The position numbers and the translations under genes are program-made. The notes under the pieces are model-generated. The model was given only the letters and a program-made list of their open reading frames with translations. It did not search any database and was not told where the DNA came from. From NCBI GenBank assembly GCA_029548365.1, contig JAKPNN010000002.1, positions 124,001-188,000 of the forward strand: a stretch of DNA of 64,000 nt. The letters are read 5' to 3'. This stretch comes from Chloroflexota bacterium (GTDB lineage: Bacteria > Chloroflexota > Anaerolineae > Anaerolineales > Anaerolineaceae). The stretch's first letter is position 1. The number at the start of each line of letters is the position of its first letter. Below, in pieces: positions 26,234 through 34,976 of the stretch.

Positions 26234-27916
26234 ATGATCAAAAAGCACTATCCGTTGATATTAATCATCACCATGCTGCTGATCGCCACCCTGGCTTGCA
26301 GTCTTGGCGGGAAGAAGGGGCCCCAACTGGGTGAGACTTACCGTTCCGAAGCGGGAGGTTACTCTCTGCAACAGGTGCCCGACTATGATTTTGAAGAATT
26401 TTGGGGTATGACGATGATGTCACCGGCTGATGCCGACGAGAAATTTGGCCCCATGATTATGGTCTATGGTTTGCCAAATGACGATAATTTAAGCGTCCAG
26501 GGTTTAATGGACGAGATGACAGGACAAGATGATGAATTCTCTGCCGAGTACAGCAAACCCAAGAAGACTAAGATCGGTGGCGTGGAAGGGCTGCTGGTCG
26601 ATTTTAAAGGTATAGAAGATGGACAAAAACTGAAGGGGAAATTATTTGTGGCTTTACCTTATCCTGAGCAGACATTCTACATGACGGTATTGTCACCTGA
26701 AGATCGGTGGAAAGAGGTAGAGCCGATATATGATGCTGTGCTCAAATCGGTGAGCTTTTTTGAGGCTGACTTAACGAATTTCGATTTTGATTTCGAAGAC
26801 TTCGATTTTGATTTCGAAGACTTCGAATTTGATGAGGAATGGGAGTGGCTTGATGAAAACCTGGAAGAAACCCTGATCCCCTCAACGCAAGTCATTCGCC
26901 AATGGGCTGTACTGGCTGAAGCCAGCTCTGAATACTCCTCCGATGATTATTCTGCCCTGCAGGCTACGGGTGCACCCGACGTGGACTACTGCGAAGAAAA
27001 CCCCCTGGCTTGGGCGCCCCTGGCAGGAGATACCGAAGAATATCTTGTTCTGTATTATGACGTTCCGGTCAATCCAACTGAATTGGTGATCATTCAATCT
27101 CACAACCCATCACAGGTGGTGGAAATCCAGTTCATCGATACTGCTGGTGAAACCTGGACGTTATGGTATGGGGAACCAGAGCAGGTATCGACCTGCCCCG
27201 ATGTGTGGACGCATACCATCGATTTGGACGAAGTTTTTTACACCGACACTGTGGTCATCTGGGTCGATCAAAGCGTGTTGGGCCTGGGCTGGGCAGAAAT
27301 TGACGCGGTTGAACTGGTTGGCTACCCGATGGGGTCAACCAGCATGACCATTCAGGAAGAACCAGCAGTTCAGATTCCATCGTTACTGGATATCCCTGAT
27401 AATTTCAGCGGTTTGATGGCAGGGCCGGTTTACCAGGGTTATGCAAGCATTGTCATCGGCGAAACCAGAGAAGCAGACCTGGACCGGATAATGACCATTG
27501 AGGGCCGCAAGAGCACCGATTCCTGGAAGCCGCGGGAATCCCACAAGCAAACCTACCTGTACGATATGCCCTGGTCGGGGATGACCGCGTATATCAGCGT
27601 CACCGTGGATGGCGTGGTTTACAAAAAGAACGTCACAAGCGGCACATATCCGGATGATTATGCCCTCTCAACGGTCAACAAGGACAGTTACGAGATTTTG
27701 AAGGGGATTTATGACCGCGACAAGGTCATTCCTTACGATGTGATGGCCAACCTGCTCCAATCCCCCGGGTTTTTGCGCGAACAATGGTTGCGTGAGGATG
27801 ATGGAAAAATCGTCAGCACCTATTTCTGGCACAGCTCTGATGGATATGTTATCAGCGGCATCTTCTACGATGGGTTGCTGACCGGGATGGCAGGATTGTC
27901 CTACTATCAACCTTAA
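26234..27916 (+). CDS. Lipoprotein with acidic Phe-Asp repeats and a discoidin-like domain
   Basis: 560 residues; AAGGAG is 6 bases before the ATG. Lipobox ATLAC at the end of a normal lipoprotein signal. Residues about 28-180 form a first domain of no known family. A heptad repeat (FDFDFED twice, then FEFDEE) at about residues 183-202 makes a highly acidic, aromatic linker. Residues about 222-375 look like a beta-sandwich related to F5/8/discoidin-type carbohydrate or calcium binding (WAVLAEASSEYSSDDYSA, QATGAPDVDYCEENPLAWAP, VVIWVDQSVLGLGWAEIDAV). The C-terminal 180 residues are unassigned. It is a surface-exposed protein; function unknown. Confidence 0.8.
   Translation: MIKKHYPLILIITMLLIATLACSLGGKKGPQLGETYRSEAGGYSLQQVPDYDFEEFWGMTMMSPADADEKFGPMIMVYGLPNDDNLSVQGLMDEMTGQDDEFSAEYSKPKKTKIGGVEGLLVDFKGIEDGQKLKGKLFVALPYPEQTFYMTVLSPEDRWKEVEPIYDAVLKSVSFFEADLTNFDFDFEDFDFDFEDFEFDEEWEWLDENLEETLIPSTQVIRQWAVLAEASSEYSSDDYSALQATGAPDVDYCEENPLAWAPLAGDTEEYLVLYYDVPVNPTELVIIQSHNPSQVVEIQFIDTAGETWTLWYGEPEQVSTCPDVWTHTIDLDEVFYTDTVVIWVDQSVLGLGWAEIDAVELVGYPMGSTSMTIQEEPAVQIPSLLDIPDNFSGLMAGPVYQGYASIVIGETREADLDRIMTIEGRKSTDSWKPRESHKQTYLYDMPWSGMTAYISVTVDGVVYKKNVTSGTYPDDYALSTVNKDSYEILKGIYDRDKVIPYDVMANLLQSPGFLREQWLREDDGKIVSTYFWHSSDGYVISGIFYDGLLTGMAGLSYYQP
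26780..26839 (+). repeat. In-frame 21-base tandem repeat inside the lipoprotein gene
   Basis: A 21-base unit (26780-26800) encoding FDFDFED is repeated perfectly at 26801-26821 and imperfectly at 26822-26839 (FEFDEE). In-frame repeats like this can change copy number by slippage without breaking the protein. Confidence 0.85.
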
Positions 27917-27941
27917 CGAGTTTGGTAAAGCTGGAAAGACT

Positions 27942-27978
27942 AAATCAGGGCTCGGAATGACCCGGGCCCTGATTTCAC
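27942..27978 (+). terminator. Terminator after the acidic-repeat lipoprotein
   Basis: AAATCAGGGC (27942-27951) pairs perfectly with GCCCTGATTT (27966-27975). Three more inner pairs plus one wobble pair extend the stem. The U-tract is short. Confidence 0.6.
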
Positions 27979-28167
27979 TATTCACTATTCCTTATTCACC
28001 ACTCTCTGTTTGCAATGGTACTGGCGAATGCCCTTGACCGAAGGTCTCAAAACGTAAATTGTGAAACAGGAAGCAGGAATCAGGGTTTTGGATATCGTGT
28101 ACTGTGGTTGTTGCTCCGGTCTGGAGACGGTCGCAATCAAGGGATGACAATCAGCTAATGCGAGGTA

Positions 28168-28196
28168 TTGAATCCGTCCCCTATATGTGCTAGAAT
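28168..28196 (+). promoter_or_regulatory. Promoter of leuS (T-box transcript)
   Basis: TTGAAT (28168-28173), 17-base spacer, TAGAAT (28191-28196). Transcription would start about 28203, just where the T-box leader begins. Confidence 0.7.
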
Positions 28197-28204
28197 TGCT
28201 TCAG

Positions 28205-28475
28205 TATAACGCATAAACATCATGGCAGGAGTAGTAAGCCATCCGCCAGCGAGCCGGGAAACGGTGTGAACCCGGCAGGTGTTACGGAACACCCCAGGCT
28301 GAACTCGCCTTGCCGGTCCCTATCCGGGGACAGATGGCGCTGGTGAACCCCAGTAATCAGCGACGACGACCGCCCGTTAGCGCGGCCCAAGCTGCCCGGC
28401 CTTGATAGAGCGCCGGGAAGCAGGGTGGTACCGCGGAGTTAATCGCTTCGTCCCTGTTCGGACGGAGTTTTTGTT
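28205..28475 (+). promoter_or_regulatory. T-box riboswitch, Leu-type, upstream of leuS
   Basis: It carries the classical T-box antiterminator sequence AGGGTGGTACCGCG at 28422-28435, whose TGGT (28426-28429) can pair with an A73-CCA tRNA 3' end. The Stem I specifier region reads CTGAACTCGCC, so the specifier codon is CTC (28304-28306), a leucine codon matching the downstream gene. The Stem I start GAGTAGTAAGCC (28230 region) is typical. The 3' end forms a terminator hairpin around TTCGTCC-CTGTTC-GGACGGA (about 28447-28467) followed by GTTTTTGTTTT. Uncharged tRNA-Leu should stabilise the antiterminator and allow leuS transcription. Confidence 0.93.
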
Positions 28476-28526
28476 TTAATTACAATTATGGATGACCACT
28501 GAAATAATTTTATTTAGGAGAAGATC

Positions 28527-30989
28527 ATGCCAGACCCAACCAGCATACCCATGTATAAACCAGCAGAGATTGAGCCTAAATGGCAGGAACGCTGGGAGCG
28601 AGACGGTCTTTACCACGCCGATATTGACCCGCACCGACCCAAGTTTTACGCGCTGACCATGTGGCCTTATCCTTCCGGAGATCTGCACATCGGGCACTGG
28701 TACGCCATGAGCCCTTCGGATGCCCGCGCCCGCTTTAAGCGCATGCAGGGCTATAACGTGATGTTCCCGATGGGTTTTGACGCTTTTGGGTTGCCCGCGG
28801 AAAATGCGGCGATCCAGCACAGGATTCATCCCCACCAGTGGACCTCACAGAACATTGATGTGATGCGTCGACAGCTCAAGTCGATGGGCGCCATGATCGA
28901 CTGGCGGCGGGAGGCAACCTCTTCAGACCCCAGTTATTATCACTGGACGCAGTGGTTCTTTATCCAATTTTATAAAAACGACCTGGCTTATCAAAAAGAG
29001 GCGCAGGTTGATTTCTGCCCGCATTGCAACACCACCCTGGCGCGGGAACAGGTACACGGCGATGACCGTCACTGTGAACGCTGCGGCACACCGGTGATCA
29101 AGAAAAACCTGGTGCAGTGGTTCTTTCGCATCACCAATTACGCCGATGAATTGCTGGATTTTTCAACGATCGACTGGCCAGAGCAGGTTCAAACCCTGCA
29201 GACCAACTGGATCAACCGCTCGGAGGGCGCCGCGGTCGTGTTCAAGACTGAAAATGGCGATGAGATTGAGGTTTTCACTACCCGACCGGACACCCTGTGG
29301 GGAGCAACCTTCATGGTGCTGGCGCCGGAACATCCACTGGTGAAAAAGCTCACCACACCCGAGCAGGCGCCATCCGTGGCGGAATATCGAGCCCAGGCTG
29401 AGCGCATGGGCGAAATCCAGCGCGAAACTGCTGACCGTGAAAAGACCGGTGTGTTCACCGGCGGATACGCCGTCAACCCGGTTAACGGTGAAAGGATCCC
29501 GGTGTGGACAGCCGATTATGTGATGATGGGGTATGGCACCGGCGCGATCATGGCGGTGCCCGCCCATGATCAACGCGACTTTGAATTTGCCCGCAAGTAC
29601 AACTTGCCAGTCGTCGTGGTCATCCAGCCCCCGGATGAGCACCCCCTCATCGTGGATGAAAGGACAATGGCTGTCCCTGCCGTGGGCGAGATGGTCAACT
29701 CCGGACCGCTGACGGGAACGCCGGGCGAGGTCGCCTTTCAGCGGGCGATTGCTTATATTGAGGAAAAGGGCGTCGGTCATGGTGCGGTGAGCTATCGGCT
29801 GCGTGATTGGCTGATCTCGCGCCAGCGCTATTGGGGCGCGCCCATTCCCATCATTCACTGCCCGCACTGCGGCGCCGTGCCCGTTCCTGAAACCGACCTG
29901 CCGGTTGAACTGCCGATGGATGTGGAGTGGCTCCCCACCGGCGAGAGCCCACTCAAATTGCATCCCACCTGGCGCTTTACAATCTGCCCCCACTGTGGCG
30001 AAAAGGCAGAGCGGGAGACCGACACCATGGATACCTTCATGTGCTCAAGCTGGTATCACCTGCGCTACCTGAGCCCTGACTATAACCAATATCCCTTTGA
30101 TCCGCGTGAGTATGACTACTGGATGCCGGTGGATACCTACACCGGTGGGATCGAACATGCGACCATGCACCTGATCTACACACGCTTTTTCCACAAGGCT
30201 TGCCGCGACCTGGGCATCACCCGCGGAGCGGAGCCCATGCAGCAATTGCGCAACCAGGGGATGGTGCTGGGTGAAGACCATGAAAAGATGTCTAAAAGCC
30301 GGGGCAATGTGGTCGCCCCGGATGACCTGGTGGCTGCCTACGGCGCGGATACCGTGCGGGCTTACCTGATGTTCTTTGCCCGCTGGGAACTGGGCGCTCC
30401 CTGGAACAGTAGTGGGATTGAGGGCAGCATCCGCTGGCTGCGGAAAGTCTGGTTTACCCTGCTGGAACCGTCAGAGGTTGATAAACGCCCTGGCGAAGAA
30501 GATTTGCGTAAGCTGCGGCGGAAAGTTCACCAGACCCTGGCTTCCGTCACCCATGACTTTGAGACTCTCAACTTTAATACCATCGTTTCGAGTTTGATGG
30601 AATTGAACAATGAAATGATGCTGGCGAAGGGGGCGGGCGCCTTTGGGACGGAGGCCTGGAGGGAAGCAGAAAGCCTGTATCTGCGAATGTTGGCCCCCGT
30701 CTGTCCGCACATCGCTGAGGAACTGTGGGAGCGCACCGGTCATGATTACTCGGTGCACCTGCAGCCCTGGCCGGAAGTTGATGAAGAAGCTGCCAGGGAA
30801 GACGAAATCACCCTGGTTGTCCAGGTGAATGGCAAGTTACGCGACCGGCTGATTGTTCCGGCTTCGATCAGTGAGGCGGATGCAAAAGCAGCAGCCCTGG
30901 AAAGCGACTCGATCCAGGTTTACCTGGAGGGCAAACCGCCCAAAAAGGTGATCTATGTGCCTGGCAAGCTGGTTAATATTGTTGTGTAA
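28527..30989 (+). CDS. leuS: Leucyl-tRNA synthetase
   Basis: 820 residues, the normal length, with AGGAGA before the ATG. Class I signature HIGH at residues 54-57 (GDLHIGHWY) and KMSKS at 587-591 (HEKMSKSRGN). The zinc-like CXXC pairs, CPHCNTTL / CERCGTP, and the CP1 editing domain with its Thr-rich TTRPDTLWGATFMVLAPEHPL are present, followed by FPMGFDAFGLPAENAA. It charges tRNA-Leu in the cytosol. Expression is under the T-box leader directly upstream. No abnormality seen. Confidence 0.98.
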   Translation: MPDPTSIPMYKPAEIEPKWQERWERDGLYHADIDPHRPKFYALTMWPYPSGDLHIGHWYAMSPSDARARFKRMQGYNVMFPMGFDAFGLPAENAAIQHRIHPHQWTSQNIDVMRRQLKSMGAMIDWRREATSSDPSYYHWTQWFFIQFYKNDLAYQKEAQVDFCPHCNTTLAREQVHGDDRHCERCGTPVIKKNLVQWFFRITNYADELLDFSTIDWPEQVQTLQTNWINRSEGAAVVFKTENGDEIEVFTTRPDTLWGATFMVLAPEHPLVKKLTTPEQAPSVAEYRAQAERMGEIQRETADREKTGVFTGGYAVNPVNGERIPVWTADYVMMGYGTGAIMAVPAHDQRDFEFARKYNLPVVVVIQPPDEHPLIVDERTMAVPAVGEMVNSGPLTGTPGEVAFQRAIAYIEEKGVGHGAVSYRLRDWLISRQRYWGAPIPIIHCPHCGAVPVPETDLPVELPMDVEWLPTGESPLKLHPTWRFTICPHCGEKAERETDTMDTFMCSSWYHLRYLSPDYNQYPFDPREYDYWMPVDTYTGGIEHATMHLIYTRFFHKACRDLGITRGAEPMQQLRNQGMVLGEDHEKMSKSRGNVVAPDDLVAAYGADTVRAYLMFFARWELGAPWNSSGIEGSIRWLRKVWFTLLEPSEVDKRPGEEDLRKLRRKVHQTLASVTHDFETLNFNTIVSSLMELNNEMMLAKGAGAFGTEAWREAESLYLRMLAPVCPHIAEELWERTGHDYSVHLQPWPEVDEEAAREDEITLVVQVNGKLRDRLIVPASISEADAKAAALESDSIQVYLEGKPPKKVIYVPGKLVNIVV

Positions 30990-31059
30990 GCAGCGCATGG
31001 AAACCAGGCACTTTTGTCACTGCGATCGTTAATAACATAACATCTGCCACCCAACCGGG

Positions 31060-31068
31060 TGCTATAAT
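31060..31068 (+). promoter_or_regulatory. Extended -10 promoter of the creatininase-like gene
   Basis: TGC directly followed by TATAAT (31063-31068), the extended -10 form that can work without a good -35. It gives a leader of about 28 bases. Confidence 0.5.
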
Positions 31069-31102
31069 GGAGTTTTGAACACAGAAAAACCAGGAGAACG
31101 CC

Positions 31103-31801
31103 ATGAAATTCGAAGATCTAAACTGGATGCAGGTTGAGGATTACCTGAAAACCGATGATCGGGTCATCCTCGTGCTGGGCGCTTGCGAGCAGCACGGCTA
31201 TCTGAGCCTGATGACCGATGTTAAAATCCCCATGGCCCTGGCGGAAGAAGCCTCGCGCCAGTCTGGCGTTCTTTTAGCGCCTCCGCTCAACTTTGGGTGC
31301 TCGCCCTATTTCTTAACCTATCCCGGTACCATCAGCCTCAGGTTGCACACATTTCTGGATGTGGTTGAGGATATTTTACGCTCACTGTATGGTGAGGGCT
31401 TCCGCCGGATTTTAATCTTAAACGGGCATGGCGGCAATACCCCGGTCAAAACGCACCTGGTGGAACTGCTCAACCAGCTTCCCGACCTGCTGTTGAGCTG
31501 GTATGCCTGGTGGACCACGGACACCGTTGCTGAAATTGCTAAAAAATATCAGTTGGATAGCGAACACGGCAGCTGGATGGAAGCCTTTGACTTCACCACG
31601 GTCGCCGAACTGCCAAACGGGGTCAAGCCCATTCCGGATATCGGTTATGATGTCCTAGGCAAAGCCGCTACTCGAGAGATCTACCAGGATGGGGTTTACG
31701 GCGGCGCCTACCAGGCGGACCCGGCCATTATGGATGAACTATTCACCGCCTGCCTGGCGGATGTGCTGAATTTGCTGAACTTTGCTGAAGAAGGACGCTA
31801 A
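31103..31801 (+). CDS. Creatininase family metalloamidohydrolase
   Basis: 232 residues with AGGAGAA 7 bases before the ATG. The family's metal ligands can be seen: Glu29 and His31 in LGACEQHG, Asp39 in MTDVKIP, His in LNGHGGNTPV (about residue 110), and Glu in DSEHGSWMEAF. The family hydrolyses cyclic amides or formamides (creatinine, formylated aminopyrimidines in flavin/F420 synthesis and others). There is no creatine-pathway or coenzyme-biosynthesis neighbour, so the substrate stays open. Likely cytosolic and monocistronic. Confidence 0.88.
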   Translation: MKFEDLNWMQVEDYLKTDDRVILVLGACEQHGYLSLMTDVKIPMALAEEASRQSGVLLAPPLNFGCSPYFLTYPGTISLRLHTFLDVVEDILRSLYGEGFRRILILNGHGGNTPVKTHLVELLNQLPDLLLSWYAWWTTDTVAEIAKKYQLDSEHGSWMEAFDFTTVAELPNGVKPIPDIGYDVLGKAATREIYQDGVYGGAYQADPAIMDELFTACLADVLNLLNFAEEGR

Positions 31802-31896
31802 CTTGTAGTGAGCATGGCTGGTTTTTTAGCGATAAGGCTGATGGATTACCCCGGCAAAACCCTGTTCCCCACGCCGGACCCGGTTTAGCCCCGCAA

Positions 31897-31905
31897 TGTT
31901 ATAAT
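31897..31905 (+). promoter_or_regulatory. Extended -10 promoter of the RidA gene
   Basis: TGT directly followed by TATAAT (31900-31905) about 47 bases before the ATG; no -35 hexamer is visible. Confidence 0.45.
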
Positions 31906-31952
31906 CAAGGGTAATTATGATTAACACCAATTATTGAAAGGCGGTTCTTGCT

Positions 31953-32351
31953 ATGTCTACTCCTGGTCACGAGAAGAAAATTGTTATCACCGATAGAGTC
32001 CCTAAAGCCATCGGGCCGTATTCGGTGGGTGTGACCACCGGTACGCTGGTGTTTACAGCCGGTCAATTACCCATTGACCCGGCTACAGGCAAAATTGTTG
32101 AAGGCGGTATCCAGGCACAGACCAGGCAAGCCCTCATCAATCTGCAAGCTGTTATCGAAGCTGCCGGCAGCAGTCTGGATCAGGTGATCAAAACGACGGT
32201 TTTCTTGCAGGATATGGGTGAATTTGCTTTGATGAACGAAGTGTATGCCACTTTTTTCACCAGTAATTACCCTGCCCGCTCGGCTGTTCAGGTGGCTGCG
32301 CTTCCACTCAACGCCGCAGTTGAGATTGAAGGCATTGCGCTGCTGCCCTGA
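31953..32351 (+). CDS. ridA: RidA family reactive-intermediate deaminase
   Basis: 132 residues, standard for RidA/YjgF. Family blocks: KAIGPYSVGVTTGTLVFTAGQLPIDPATG, QTRQALINLQAVIEAAGSSLDQVIKTTVFL, and the C-terminal PARSAVQVAALPLNAAVEIEGIA with the conserved Arg and Glu that bind the imine. It hydrolyses 2-aminoacrylate and related enamine/imine intermediates released by PLP enzymes, protecting other PLP enzymes. It has AAAGGCGG before the ATG. It is a lone gene. Confidence 0.93.
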   Translation: MSTPGHEKKIVITDRVPKAIGPYSVGVTTGTLVFTAGQLPIDPATGKIVEGGIQAQTRQALINLQAVIEAAGSSLDQVIKTTVFLQDMGEFALMNEVYATFFTSNYPARSAVQVAALPLNAAVEIEGIALLP

Positions 32352-32508
32352 GAGCGTATCGAAAGCTAAACCACGGTATTTGCAAGGCCATTTTCAAACC
32401 TGCAAAATATTCCGTTTGGTAGTGACGGATAAGCATGTCATGAAATCTGGTTCTTCAATCAACCTCGCCTGAACGCACCCTGAGATTTGTAAATCACTCC
32501 TTAAAAAT

Positions 32509-33528
32509 ATGCCTGAACCAACAAAGAGCATCGAAACCTCGATTATTGTTCCCTGCTACAACGAGAAGGCGACCATTCACCTCCTGCTGGACGCCCTGTA
32601 TGAGCAAACCTACCCGCGCGACGCCATGGAGGTTGTTATCGCAGACGGCATGTCGAACGATGGCACCCTCGATGCAATCCAAGACTGGCAAAGCCAGCAC
32701 CCTGACCTGGCAGTGACCGTGGTGGAAAACCATGCCCGGGTTATCCCGGCGGCATTGAACACCGCCATCAAGGCCTCAAAGGGAACCACCATTGTGCGCC
32801 TGGATGCCCATTCCAGGCCGGACCCGCACTATGTTGAAAGGTCGGTAACCGCACTTGCTGAGGGGCGCGGGCAGAATGTGGGCGGTGTATGGGATATCCA
32901 ACCTGGCAGTGATCACTGGATGGCGCGCAGTATTGCCGTTGCAGCCGGTCACCCGATTGGTGTGGGTGATGCCAAGTATCGTTACAGCGACCAGGCAGGG
33001 TATGTCGATACGGTCCCTTTTGGCGCATTTACCCGCGAATTGCTAATGCAGGTGGGCCTGTTCGATGAAACCTTGCTCTCGAATGAGGATTATGAATTCA
33101 ATACGCGCATCCGTCAGGCGGGGGGCAAGATCTGGTTCGATCCCCAGATCCGCACGGTATATTATGCACGACAAAACCTGGCAGAGTTGGCGCGTCAATA
33201 CTGGCGTTATGGGTTCTGGAAGGTGCACATGTTGAGGCGTTATCCCAACACCATCCGCTGGCGCCAGGCTTTACCGCCATTGCTTGTAGCAGGCCTGGTT
33301 CTGCTGGTCCTTCTATCCCCATTTATTCGTTGGGCAGGATATGTGCTGGCTGGCATCCTGGTTGTGTATTCAACCACTCTGATTCTGGCGGGCTTTCACC
33401 TCAGTGTGAAGCATAAAACAATCGTATATGCGCTGGGCGTACCCCTGGCGATTGCCTGCATGCACTTTTCCTGGGGGGCAGGCTTCCTGTGGGGAATTAT
33501 TTCACCACAACAAAGAAAAAAAGGTTAA
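32509..33528 (+). CDS. Glycosyltransferase family 2 (ExoA-like)
   Basis: 339 residues. N-terminal GT-A domain: SIIVPCYNEKATIHLLLDAL, the nucleotide-sugar block EVVIADGMSNDGTLDAI, and the acidic motif VRLDAHSRPDPHYVE (Asp-X-His in place of plain DXD). The C-terminal region has membrane helices (PLLVAGLVLLVLLSPFI, AGYVLAGILVVYSTTLIL) and resembles succinoglycan ExoA-type enzymes. It acts at the inner face of the membrane, adding a sugar to a lipid carrier. It heads the polysaccharide block; the next gene starts 10 bases after its stop. The sugar donor is unknown. Confidence 0.9.
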   Translation: MPEPTKSIETSIIVPCYNEKATIHLLLDALYEQTYPRDAMEVVIADGMSNDGTLDAIQDWQSQHPDLAVTVVENHARVIPAALNTAIKASKGTTIVRLDAHSRPDPHYVERSVTALAEGRGQNVGGVWDIQPGSDHWMARSIAVAAGHPIGVGDAKYRYSDQAGYVDTVPFGAFTRELLMQVGLFDETLLSNEDYEFNTRIRQAGGKIWFDPQIRTVYYARQNLAELARQYWRYGFWKVHMLRRYPNTIRWRQALPPLLVAGLVLLVLLSPFIRWAGYVLAGILVVYSTTLILAGFHLSVKHKTIVYALGVPLAIACMHFSWGAGFLWGIISPQQRKKG

Positions 33529-33538
33529 AATAACGCTT

Positions 33539-34957
33539 ATGAACACCATCTCACAGCCAAAACGTTGGCAGATGCGAACTTCCGAGCGTGTGACGATCCT
33601 AGTAATTGGCGATTTTCTGGTTGCAGCATTAGCCCTGTTCTTTGCCCTGTATATCTGGGCTGCTGGTGATGCCTGGATGAAATTCTCCCTGGAGTTTATC
33701 ATCGACAGGCCCCCTTTCTGGTATTTTCTGCTGCCTTTCATGTGGATCATATTGCTGGTTGAGCTTTACGACATTCATCGGGCCAGTAACCACCGCGAGA
33801 CCTTTAAGGGCATTGGGCTGGCGACGCTGATCTTCACGCTGATCTATTTGTTGTTCTACTTCACTTCAGAACCTAACTCCCTCCCCAGACGGGGTGTATC
33901 CGTTTTTATCTTCCTTGCCGCCGTGTTCACGCTGGTGTGGCGGCTGATCTATATCCGCATGTTTACTGCTCCGCATCTCCTGCGGCGTGCGCTGATCATT
34001 GGCGCCGGTAACGCCGGACAAACCCTGATCGATGTAATTGCAGACCTGTGGCCACCGCCATTTTTCACGGTTGGATTGGTCGATGATGATCCCAAAAAAC
34101 TGGGTAAAGATATTGGCAAGTACTCCGTTCTGGGTAATTCGCACCAACTGCTGGATATCATCAACGAAAAACAGGTGACGGATTTGATCCTGGCGATCAG
34201 CGGAGAGATAAAGGGCAGTATGTTCCAGGCGATTCTATCCGCTCAGGAAATGGGTATCAACCTGTCACCGATGCCCCAGGTTTACGAAGAACTCTTATCT
34301 CGCGTGCCGATTTTTTTGTTGGAAGCTGAATGGATTGTGCGGTCCTTTGTAGAAAAAACGCATACCAGCACGTTTTACCACCTTTCAAAAAGTCTACTCG
34401 ATTTTGCAGGCGGATTGGTTGGGAGCTTGATCATGGCCGTATTTTTCCCTTGGATCAGCCTGGCGACCCTCCTTGAATCTGGCTTTCCAATCTTCTTTGC
34501 CCAGGAACGCCTTGGACGAGGTGGTCAACCCTTTAAAATATTTAAGTTTCGCACCATGGAACGCGATGCTGAAAAGGACGGCTATGCGCGCATGGCGGAA
34601 GAAAACGACCAGCGTGTGACCAGGGTGGGGCGGTTCTTGCGTAAAACACATCTTGACGAATTACCACAGTTTATCAATGTGCTGCGCGGCGAGATGAGCC
34701 TGGTTGGCCCCCGTGCAGAGCGTCCTGAAATGGTGGTGAACTTCCAGAAAGAAATCCCCTTTTACCGGGCGCGTTTACTGGTTAAACCCGGGATCACGGG
34801 CTGGGCGCAGATCAATTATGGCTATGCCGGTACAGTTAAAGAGACCGCCATCAAACTGGAATATGATCTGTATTATATTGAACATCGCAGCCTGTTGATG
34901 GATATCTCGATTATTTTGCGAACGATTGGCACCGTTCTCGGCTTCAAAGGACAATAA
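33539..34957 (+). CDS. Polyprenyl-phosphate sugar phosphotransferase (WcaJ/WbaP-like)
   Basis: About 472 residues from ATG 33539; longer in-frame starts lie inside the previous gene. Four N-terminal membrane helices (about residues 20-150), a central Rossmann-like CoA-binding-fold domain (ALIIGAGNAGQTLIDVI), and a C-terminal bacterial sugar transferase domain (FKIFKFRTMERDAEK, FLRKTHLDELPQFINVLRGEMSLVGPRAERPEMV, KPGITGWAQINYGYAG). This is the full-length, initiating type that loads hexose-1-P onto undecaprenyl phosphate. It starts synthesis of an exopolysaccharide or surface glycan repeat. The sugar cannot be told. Confidence 0.93.
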   Translation: MNTISQPKRWQMRTSERVTILVIGDFLVAALALFFALYIWAAGDAWMKFSLEFIIDRPPFWYFLLPFMWIILLVELYDIHRASNHRETFKGIGLATLIFTLIYLLFYFTSEPNSLPRRGVSVFIFLAAVFTLVWRLIYIRMFTAPHLLRRALIIGAGNAGQTLIDVIADLWPPPFFTVGLVDDDPKKLGKDIGKYSVLGNSHQLLDIINEKQVTDLILAISGEIKGSMFQAILSAQEMGINLSPMPQVYEELLSRVPIFLLEAEWIVRSFVEKTHTSTFYHLSKSLLDFAGGLVGSLIMAVFFPWISLATLLESGFPIFFAQERLGRGGQPFKIFKFRTMERDAEKDGYARMAEENDQRVTRVGRFLRKTHLDELPQFINVLRGEMSLVGPRAERPEMVVNFQKEIPFYRARLLVKPGITGWAQINYGYAGTVKETAIKLEYDLYYIEHRSLLMDISIILRTIGTVLGFKGQ

Positions 34958-34976
34958 ACCCACAGGGAAAACACTC

